From UBA1738 sp003453455 (lineage in GTDB: Bacteria > Bacillota > Clostridia > UBA1381): 5,617 nucleotides of DNA. Shown here piece by piece: positions 1 to 5,617 of the stretch (position 1 is its first letter; each line of letters opens with the position of its first letter). The stretch is from the NCBI GenBank assembly GCA_946621875.1, contig CAMOOX010000068.1, positions 1 through 5,617 on the forward strand, given 5' to 3'. The position numbers were made by a program, and so were the translations under genes. The notes under the pieces were generated by a model that saw nothing but the letters and a program-made list of their open reading frames with translations, had not been told where the DNA came from and ran no database searches.

Positions 1-50
1 CGCTACCAACTTTTTGCGATTTTGAGTATATCTATACCGTTCAGTTCGTT

Positions 51-88
51 CAAAAACCGACAAGTTTTTAAAAACTTGTCGGTTTTTG
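51..88 (-). terminator. Perfect 38-bp palindrome, likely bidirectional intrinsic terminator
   Basis: Positions 51-69 are the exact reverse complement of 70-88. The core stem CCGACAAG/CTTGTCGG is flanked outside by A5 and T5, so an RNA from either strand forms a stem followed by a short U run. It begins four bases after the TAA stop at 93-95 of the A-A'-S gene and so ends the minus-strand operon. The symmetry would also end a plus-strand gene arriving from the left. The remaining 50 bases (1-50) are too short to assign. Confidence 0.85.
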
Positions 89-92
89 CTTA

Positions 93-2720
93 TTACTCAC
101 TATTTTCCAAAATTCCGTATTTTTGTTTGACCCGTTCAAGTTTTTCTATCATAGGCTCTCCCAAAAACCACAGAAAAAACGCTGTTGACATTGCGTGGAT
201 AAAATCCACGGGAAGTCCCACCAAAAAGGCTGAATAAATCATTTCCCGTGTCGGATTTTGAGTAACCATCAAAACAGACGCAGGATTCATAATGCCACCA
301 TATACTAAAAGTGCTGATAAAAATCCGAACACGGAGAGCGAATATCTTGTTTTTCTCAAAATTCCTGTTTCAAACACAATACCCGAGACAAATCCTATAA
401 TTCCAAGTGCAAACATCTGCCAAGGCGTCCAAGGACCTTGACCAAAAAAGAAATTTGACACAAATCCCGTCATTGCACCCACTAAAAATCCCGTTTCCGC
501 TCCCATACAAACTCCTGAAATTGTAATTACGGCAAGCAACGGCTTGAACTCAGGTATCATAAAAAATGCAGCTCTTCCTGCAACTCCTATCGCACACAAG
601 ACACTTACTATTACAATTTCACGCGCCTCTACCCTTCTATTTTCAAAAATCATAAAAAACGGAAGTATAGTTTCAAGGATTATCAAAAGGCTTATAAAGT
701 AGTATTTTCTGTCACCAAGGTAGTATATGCCAAAAAATATGGTAAACGGTATTAGTAAAAGTATTAAGAACGATGCAATAACCGTTCTTTTTTTCAAGCC
801 ATTGCCTCTTTTAATTGTTGTTTTTCTACCCAACTCTTTTTGAGGGAAGAAATTTTTAATTGCAAGTCCTAAAAATACTATTGCCGCTCCCCCTAAAATA
901 TAGTTTTTAGCGTAAAATTCTATAAAATCTGTTAACTTAATCAGATATGTAAAAATAAAGCATACAGCAAAAATTATACCGTTTGCGATTTTTGCAGGAG
1001 TTTTTTTTTCAGGCGTTTTTAAGACTTTTTTGTTTATTTTATAATCATAACTCTCAACGCTTGTAACTTCCTCCTGTTTTCCGCCGACAGCACGGATTAT
1101 ATCCTCTGTCAAAACAGCATTTTCAATTATGCCCCTTGACATACGGCGAGCGCTCGTTGTGTAAAAATAGTTGTGCAAAAAGAATTTGCGTGCATCTCCA
1201 ACTGATGTGACCGCGCCGTCATAGAAAAGCGCGCATCGGTCAGCGGCTTCTGCACAAAAATCCAAATCATGCGAAACCATTATAACGGTTGCACCGCCTC
1301 TTTTTAAATCCTTCAAAATACTCTTAAAAATCCTCTTAAAATGTGCGTCTGCGCCCTTTGTAGGTTCGTCTAAAATTAGTATCTGCGGCTTTTTTAACAG
1401 TACCATAGCAAGCGCCGCTCTTTGCTGTTCTCCGCCCGATAAATCATATGGATGGCTATTGATTATCTCTCCTATACAACACATCCGGGCTATTTCATAT
1501 ACTGCATCAATTCTTTCTTCTTTTGGAAGTTTTTCATCTGTCATATCCATAAGGTCTTCAAAAACAGTTTTTTTTGAGAATAGGCTCTGCGGTTCCTGCG
1601 GCAAAACGCCTAAAATCCCGTGATATAGGTCAGGTATTTGCGATATTTTTTTGTCCTTTATATAAATCTCGCCTCTTTTTGGCGCATTTATTCCTGAAAT
1701 CAACGAGAGTGCCGTTGTTTTGCCTGCTCCGTTCCCGCCCACAATTGCAAGAATTTCACCGTCATACACCGTAAGATTAAGGTTTTTTATAATATCCCTG
1801 TCATTTTTTTCGTACCTGAAAAATACCTCTTCTATCCTGATTACAGGCAGCTGGGATTTTTCAATGTTTTCAATTGCTTCTGGCTCAATTATTTCATCTT
1901 TTATATCTATAAGCCACTGCCTTGCCTCGCGTATTGTAAGAGGGCATATTCCTTCTTTTTCGGTACTTTCAAAAACTCGCACAGGTGCGGGAAGTGCCTC
2001 GCTCATATCAGATTTGTTTTCCTTCAAAATTCTGCCGACTTCTCTTGGGGTGCCTTCTGCAATAACGGTGCCTCCGTCCATTACCAAAACCTTGTCTGAA
2101 ATTGCAAAGACTTCCTCCAACCGATGTTCCGCAATTATTACCGTAACACCAAGTTCGGTATTTATTTTTTTTAAAATCTGCAAAAACTCACTCGCCGCTA
2201 TTGGGTCAAGTCTGCTTGTAGGCTCGTCTAAAATCAAAACCTCAGGCATCATTACCATAACTGACGCAAGGTTTAAAATCTGTTTTTGCCCACCTGAAAG
2301 GTCTGTCGTTTTATTATAAAACCAATCTTCTATACCAAAAAAGGACGCCATTTCCGCTACTCTTGACCTTATTTGCGGTGTTTTTACACCAAAGCTTTCA
2401 AGCCCGAAGCTCATCTCATGCCATACCTTATCGGTTACAATCTGATTATCAGGATTTTGCATAACAAACCCAATAGCTGACGCTGCCGTTTTATCATCGA
2501 CCGCACCTATATTTTTTCTGCCAAACAGTATTTCTCCCGAAAGCTCACCAAAAGGTGCAATACACGGCTTTAAAAGCCTTAAAAGTGTTGTTTTTCCGCA
2601 TCCTGACTTTCCGCATACAGTAACAAATTCGCCCTTTTTAAAGCTAATATTTATATTTTTAAGCGCTTCTTTTCCGGTTGGATATTTAAAACTGACTTCG
2701 GTTAATTTGTAGATTTCCAT
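93..2720 (-). CDS. ECF transporter fusion: two ATPase domains plus S component (A-A'-S)
   Basis: One 875-residue chain carries three ECF modules. The first ATPase (about 1-235) has Walker A GKSGCGKTT (37-45), Q88, signature LSGGQKQ (141-147), Walker B ending LILDE (E166) and H199. The second (about 292-512) has GGNGAGKTT (328-336), Q375, LSGGEQQR (427-434), LILDE (E452) and H484. Both sites look catalytically complete. After a linker (about 513-578), residues about 579-875 are hydrophobic with eight or more candidate membrane segments and include FKPLLAVITISG (725-736) and GQGPWTPWQM (760-769), typical of ECF S components, which bind the vitamin. The ATG at 2720 has GGAG eight bases upstream. 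With the adjacent EcfT this makes a full importer at the cytoplasmic membrane. Substrate cannot be read from the sequence; cobalamin or another corrinoid is the best guess from the DUF4430 and barrel neighbours. Thiamine or another vitamin remains possible. Confidence 0.93.
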   Translation of the reverse strand: MEIYKLTEVSFKYPTGKEALKNINISFKKGEFVTVCGKSGCGKTTLLRLLKPCIAPFGELSGEILFGRKNIGAVDDKTAASAIGFVMQNPDNQIVTDKVWHEMSFGLESFGVKTPQIRSRVAEMASFFGIEDWFYNKTTDLSGGQKQILNLASVMVMMPEVLILDEPTSRLDPIAASEFLQILKKINTELGVTVIIAEHRLEEVFAISDKVLVMDGGTVIAEGTPREVGRILKENKSDMSEALPAPVRVFESTEKEGICPLTIREARQWLIDIKDEIIEPEAIENIEKSQLPVIRIEEVFFRYEKNDRDIIKNLNLTVYDGEILAIVGGNGAGKTTALSLISGINAPKRGEIYIKDKKISQIPDLYHGILGVLPQEPQSLFSKKTVFEDLMDMTDEKLPKEERIDAVYEIARMCCIGEIINSHPYDLSGGEQQRAALAMVLLKKPQILILDEPTKGADAHFKRIFKSILKDLKRGGATVIMVSHDLDFCAEAADRCALFYDGAVTSVGDARKFFLHNYFYTTSARRMSRGIIENAVLTEDIIRAVGGKQEEVTSVESYDYKINKKVLKTPEKKTPAKIANGIIFAVCFIFTYLIKLTDFIEFYAKNYILGGAAIVFLGLAIKNFFPQKELGRKTTIKRGNGLKKRTVIASFLILLLIPFTIFFGIYYLGDRKYYFISLLIILETILPFFMIFENRRVEAREIVIVSVLCAIGVAGRAAFFMIPEFKPLLAVITISGVCMGAETGFLVGAMTGFVSNFFFGQGPWTPWQMFALGIIGFVSGIVFETGILRKTRYSLSVFGFLSALLVYGGIMNPASVLMVTQNPTREMIYSAFLVGLPVDFIHAMSTAFFLWFLGEPMIEKLERVKQKYGILENSE

Positions 2721-3580
2721 TTTTTTAACTCCGTTACTTCGACTATTATCGGGATTATAAAAAGCAACAATTCTGCAAAATACACGGAAAACGCATATGG
2801 AGAAATCTTTGCCATACTGATATATGGAAAACAGGCAAAACTAAATACACCCATAGCCCCTCCAATTGCGACATAGGCTACTAAAATACAAATAGCAAAA
2901 AGCACTTTTTTATCCCTTTTGGTAAAGGAATATATTGAAAAAGATGTTCTTTTTGCCACGCCAAAACCGCGGGATTTCATTGAATCAGCTGTTTCTATTG
3001 CATTTTCCATACTCCATGTTATCATTATTGACAAAATGGCAAGTCCGCTTTTTACCCTTTTCATAGGTGTTCCGTCAAAAGGACTTCTTCCAATACATTT
3101 TTGCGCTCTTGTTATTGCATTTATTCTCTTGCGGAATATTGGTACAGTTCTTAATGTCATCGAAAATATGAGTGACAGCGACGGTATGATTTTACCAAAA
3201 ATATATATTATTTTGTCACTTGTCATAATCTCATTAAAGCACGAAAAATACAACATTATAGAAAGCACCATTCCTGCTGCGATAAATCCAAAGCAAATCG
3301 ACTCCGCCGTAAGCGGATTGCCGCTTGGGAGATATGTAAGTATTGTTACACCCCGATGATTAAATGCAGGATTGATAAGCGCCATTGCGCAAAGCAGCAG
3401 CGGCATTATGGCAAGATTTTTATAAAGCGTCTTTTTCCCTTTTACTACGGCACAATATGAAAATGCAGTGCAAAACGCGATAGCAACACATATGGGGTTA
3501 ATATGTGCACATATAATCAAAAACACCGACAAAAAATATATAAAAATCACCCACGGGTGAAACCTAGCAAACTCATTCAT
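2702..3580 (-). CDS. ecfT: ECF transporter transmembrane coupling protein EcfT (CbiQ family)
   Basis: EcfT links the two ATPases to the S component in energy-coupling factor importers. The 292-residue product has N-terminal hydrophobic segments (about 8-47, 54-72 and 92-113), a central amphipathic region of coupling helices (about 120-206) and C-terminal membrane segments (about 225-247 and 262-284), the usual layout. The coupling region contains LRTVPIFRKR (143-152), AQKCIG (159-164) and ENAIETADSMKSRGFG (192-207), matching the two conserved ATPase-contact helices. The usual Ala-Arg-X triplets are altered: CIG occupies the first site and SRG the second. The ATG at 3580 is preceded by an AGGGGG element and overlaps the previous stop by 8 bases; the stop itself overlaps the ATPase gene by 19 bases. 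Family assignment is secure; the substrate is set by the S component, not by this gene. Confidence 0.93.
   Translation of the reverse strand: MNEFARFHPWVIFIYFLSVFLIICAHINPICVAIAFCTAFSYCAVVKGKKTLYKNLAIMPLLLCAMALINPAFNHRGVTILTYLPSGNPLTAESICFGFIAAGMVLSIMLYFSCFNEIMTSDKIIYIFGKIIPSLSLIFSMTLRTVPIFRKRINAITRAQKCIGRSPFDGTPMKRVKSGLAILSIMITWSMENAIETADSMKSRGFGVAKRTSFSIYSFTKRDKKVLFAICILVAYVAIGGAMGVFSFACFPYISMAKISPYAFSVYFAELLLFIIPIIVEVTELKKWKSTN
2729..2732 (-). promoter_or_regulatory. Ribosome binding site of the A-A'-S fusion gene
   Basis: GGAG is followed by an eight-base spacer (TTAAAAAA) and the ATG at 2720, all within the end of ecfT. It supports this ATG, which places the first ATPase strand (MEIYKLTEVSFKY) at the normal family start. 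Confidence 0.75.
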
Positions 3581-4268
3581 CGTCTGCCCCCTGCCTTTTT
3601 ACATATTCGCCTCCAACATCTTTCCCCAAATCACAGGTATATACAAACTCCACCTTATCACCCTGTTTTAAATAGTATTTGGAACATCCAAAATTCGGAA
3701 ATTCTCCGTTTACTCTATACATCCAGCCCGAAAGTTCGCCTGCGTCAAATTCATAAATATTTCCTATTCCCTCAATATACACACTGCCATACACGGGAGT
3801 ATTTACAAATTCCAAATGGATTTTATTGCTTTTCATCTCACGCAAAAGCAGGTCAAAAACGCTCTCGCCCTCTGAAAAAGCAACCTTTTTTTCAGCAAAA
3901 ATCACTCCGTCTTTCGGTATAATACTAATTTTTTCAGCGTCAAGGCGTGAAATATCCGAAAGAATTGTATCGCATCTTACCGAAAGCGTGCAGAAAAGTT
4001 CGTTTTTATCCTCATTTTCAACTTCAACAGGCTCTTTTTGCGGCTCTTCTTCTTTTTCCTGAACGGCTTCCTGTTCTTCTTGCTTTTCTATTTCCGCATC
4101 CTGTGATATTTCGGGTGCTTTTTCTTCATATACTTCAAAAGTTTCTGCCGGTTTATCGGTCAAGATATCGTTTTTACCGCTCCCGCCAGAAAAATATGCG
4201 ACAGAAAGTGCTATTAAAACAACACAAACTGCGCTTATTTTTCCTTTATTATTCTTTAAAAAATTCAT
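3573..4268 (-). CDS. Membrane-anchored DUF4430 (transcobalamin C-terminal-like) protein
   Basis: This 231-residue protein has a short basic N-terminus, one hydrophobic segment at about 11-27, a Glu-rich stalk at about 41-90 (19 Glu in 50 residues) and a C-terminal DUF4430 domain at about 92-222. The domain call rests on GWMYRVNGEFPNFGCS (181-196), KQGDKVEF (201-208) and YTCDLGKDVGG (210-220), which are hallmark strings of the family. InterPro describes this domain as transcobalamin-like, C-terminal. There is no lipobox cysteine after the hydrophobic segment, so it is probably an uncleaved signal anchor with the domain outside the membrane. Four cysteines (93, 99, 195, 212) lie in the domain and could form disulfides. 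The ATG at 4268 is supported by GGAG five bases upstream and by the ATGA overlap with the preceding stop. Its place between a barrel-SLH gene and ECF transporter genes suggests a ligand-capture or delivery role, probably for a corrinoid; this is inference. Confidence 0.88.
   Translation of the reverse strand: MNFLKNNKGKISAVCVVLIALSVAYFSGGSGKNDILTDKPAETFEVYEEKAPEISQDAEIEKQEEQEAVQEKEEEPQKEPVEVENEDKNELFCTLSVRCDTILSDISRLDAEKISIIPKDGVIFAEKKVAFSEGESVFDLLLREMKSNKIHLEFVNTPVYGSVYIEGIGNIYEFDAGELSGWMYRVNGEFPNFGCSKYYLKQGDKVEFVYTCDLGKDVGGEYVKRQGADDE
3587..3592 (-). promoter_or_regulatory. Ribosome binding site of ecfT
   Basis: AGGGGG lies six bases before the ATG at 3580, within the 3' end of the DUF4430 gene. 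It is a G-rich variant of the consensus, but position and spacing fit and there is no competing in-frame start nearby. Confidence 0.65.
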
Positions 4269-5617
4269 ATAAGCTCCGCCTTTTTAAGCAAATTACAAAT
4301 CATTTGGGCAATTTCCGCTCTTTTGAGTACACTTTTTGCATCTATATTTTCTTTATCAATAATGTTCAAATCCACACAAAAAACCAAGGAATCGGCAGCC
4401 CAATCTGAAACATCAGTAAATATCGCCGCATCACTTTCCTGCATTTTTTTATCTTCAATTTCAGTTAGCATAGCGGCGCGTTTTAGCATAGCTGCCGCCT
4501 CTTCGCAGGTAATATTACCGCTTGGGTTAAATTCCTTATCGGAAATTCCGAATATAATCCCATTTTCATAAGCAGCTGCAACATACGGATAAAACCAATC
4601 GTCTGATTTGACATCAGTAAAAGTTATTTCTCCGCTATTTTCAAGTCCTAAACCCTTTACTACCATCGTTGCAAACTGTGCGCGAGTAACGCACATCTCG
4701 GGTGCAAATACATTATATTCCATTCCGTTTATGATGCCTTTTTGTGTCATAAGCAAAATTGCTTCTTCATTTTCATTACCTATAATATCACGGAATTTGT
4801 TTTTATTTAAAAGTTTAGGTTTCCCGTCCCTTACTCTTTTTTGTGAACTGAGCGCATAAAGCGCCTGCTCCGTTGCCATAAGGTTCGGCTCTTCGCCCTT
4901 TATATGCGAAAACCCTTTGCCTTCATTATAGTACGAGAGCAGATTGTCAGTCGGACTTTTTCCGCCTTTAACAAATCTTGCATCGTTTTCATCTATTCCA
5001 AGTGCAGAAAGCGCCAAAACCACTTGTGCGGTACTTTCCGCAGTCGCTATACTATATGTTGAAAATCCTCCGTCACTATCCTGCATAGCTGAAAGACGCT
5101 CTACTCCGCGTCCAACTGCATTTTTAACTTTTTCATCTTCGATATGGTTTGAAAGTGCAGTGAGCGCCATTGCAGTAACATCGGGGTCCGCATCTTTCTC
5201 GTTTTTTGAGAGAGTCCATCCTCCGCTTTCAAGCTCACGGTCTAAAATATAGCTTATATATCTTTCTTTTATTTCGCTTTTTCCATAATTTCCGCAGTCT
5301 AAGGCGATAAGCGCCCATATTGCACCGTTTAGCCCCTGTGCGATTGTTTTTTCAAAATCGCAAATCGGCGCAGTCAAATCGTAGCCTGCAACATCCTGCG
5401 GATTTTTGCCCAAAAGTGTAAGTGCGATAACTACTCTTGAATACTCGGTGTATTTTCTGCTTGATAAAATACCGCCATTTTCCTTTACGGTATTTTCAAC
5501 ATTTTCATAGTATTTATCAAAGTATTCTCTTGGAACATCGGCATCACTTGCCAAAAGCCCTATTACCGCCCATTCTCCGCCTATCGCTGAAATTTGCGGA
5601 TTTTGTACCGCATTTTG
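4265..5617 (-). CDS. Secreted prenyltransferase-repeat alpha/alpha-barrel protein with three C-terminal SLH repeats (5'-partial)
   Basis: The reading frame is open to the right edge, so the N-terminus and any signal peptide are missing; 450 residues are visible. A TTG at 5554 is internal: the 21 codons before it encode typical family sequence (ISAIGGEWAVIGL), so it should not be taken as the start. Visible residues 1-260 hold helical-pair repeats of the prenyltransferase/squalene-cyclase type, with Gly-aromatic turns (SGGWT near 131, DGGFST near 182, GKGFSH near 233), each followed by an Ala/Leu-rich helix. Residues about 285-446 hold three SLH repeats (VTRAQFA in the first, FTDVKSDDWFYPYV in the second, FTDVSDW and KRAEIAQ in the third), which in this family bind secondary cell-wall polymers. 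It is therefore likely displayed on the cell surface. Its stop overlaps the next start by 4 bases. In animals this barrel fold, joined to a DUF4430-like domain, binds cobalamin; enzymatic prenyl transfer is unlikely here. The family call is firm and the ligand is inferred. Confidence 0.9.
   Translation of the reverse strand, partial: QNAVQNPQISAIGGEWAVIGLLASDADVPREYFDKYYENVENTVKENGGILSSRKYTEYSRVVIALTLLGKNPQDVAGYDLTAPICDFEKTIAQGLNGAIWALIALDCGNYGKSEIKERYISYILDRELESGGWTLSKNEKDADPDVTAMALTALSNHIEDEKVKNAVGRGVERLSAMQDSDGGFSTYSIATAESTAQVVLALSALGIDENDARFVKGGKSPTDNLLSYYNEGKGFSHIKGEEPNLMATEQALYALSSQKRVRDGKPKLLNKNKFRDIIGNENEEAILLMTQKGIINGMEYNVFAPEMCVTRAQFATMVVKGLGLENSGEITFTDVKSDDWFYPYVAAAYENGIIFGISDKEFNPSGNITCEEAAAMLKRAAMLTEIEDKKMQESDAAIFTDVSDWAADSLVFCVDLNIIDKENIDAKSVLKRAEIAQMICNLLKKAELI
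4274..4277 (-). promoter_or_regulatory. Ribosome binding site of the DUF4430 gene
   Basis: The transcript reads GGCGGAGCTTAT before the ATG at 4268, giving a GGAG core with a five-base spacer. It lies inside the last codons of the barrel-SLH gene, and the ATGA overlap points to translational coupling. It fixes the start of the DUF4430 protein. Confidence 0.75.

Noticed and set aside
51..88. Palindrome as an operator or attachment site
   Set aside because: Its place four bases after a stop codon, with T runs after a GC-containing stem, fits a terminator better; no integrase or regulator gene is present.
22..237. Plus-strand open frame of 71 codons beginning with TTG
   Set aside because: It crosses the terminator palindrome and runs antisense to the S-component end; there is no ribosome binding site or recognisable domain.
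1720..2319. Plus-strand open frame of 199 codons
   Set aside because: It lies opposite the ATPase region of the A-A'-S gene, is Ser/Ile/Phe-rich and low in complexity, and shows no recognisable domain; it is an antisense shadow.
3503..4408. Plus-strand open frames opposite the DUF4430 gene
   Set aside because: They run antisense to well-supported genes, overlap each other in different frames and show no family motifs.
5552..5554. TTG as the start of a 429-residue barrel-SLH protein
   Set aside because: The frame continues upstream without a stop to the window edge and encodes typical family sequence (GGEWAVIGL), so the TTG is an internal Leu codon and the gene is truncated by the window.
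4838..5617. Active prenyltransferase or terpene cyclase
   Set aside because: The SLH repeats, likely surface location and transporter neighbours do not fit an isoprenoid enzyme, and the acidic motif is interrupted by Pro; a non-catalytic ligand-binding barrel is more likely.
93..5617. CRISPR array, tRNA, rRNA or insertion sequence
   Set aside because: No regularly spaced repeats, cloverleaf-like sequence, transposase motifs or terminal repeats were seen, and coding sequence fills 93-5617 without gaps.

Overview
The window is AT-rich and carries four same-strand (minus) genes in overlapping order. The S-layer homology (SLH) domains, the ECF-type transporter and the DUF4430/prenyltransferase-repeat partners together suggest an anaerobic Bacillota genome, most likely a clostridial gut-type lineage. 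This is inferred from gene content; no marker gene is present.

Reading in the direction of transcription (right to left): 5617-4265 is the 3' part of a secreted protein with an alpha/alpha-barrel of prenyltransferase-type repeats followed by three SLH repeats. 4268-3573 encodes a membrane-anchored protein with a Glu-rich stalk and a DUF4430 (transcobalamin C-terminal-like) domain. 3580-2702 encodes an EcfT transmembrane coupling protein. 2720-93 encodes an 875-residue fusion of two ECF ATPase domains and a substrate-binding S component. Consecutive genes overlap by 4, 8 and 19 bases, each internal start has its own Shine-Dalgarno sequence, and no promoter or terminator lies between them. A perfect 38-bp palindrome at 51-88, four bases beyond the last stop codon, ends the unit. 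The promoter and any upstream regulatory element lie beyond the right edge.

Together the genes read as a complete group-II-like ECF vitamin importer (A, A' and S in one chain, T in a second) with two dedicated extracytoplasmic partners. The two partners match, as separate proteins, the two halves of animal cobalamin carriers (intrinsic factor, transcobalamin): an alpha6/alpha6 barrel and a small beta domain. The working hypothesis is a cell-surface corrinoid-capture and import system in which an SLH-anchored barrel and a membrane-tethered beta domain form a split intrinsic-factor-like receptor feeding the ECF transporter. The families and gene order are visible in the sequence; the substrate and the split-receptor mechanism are inference.
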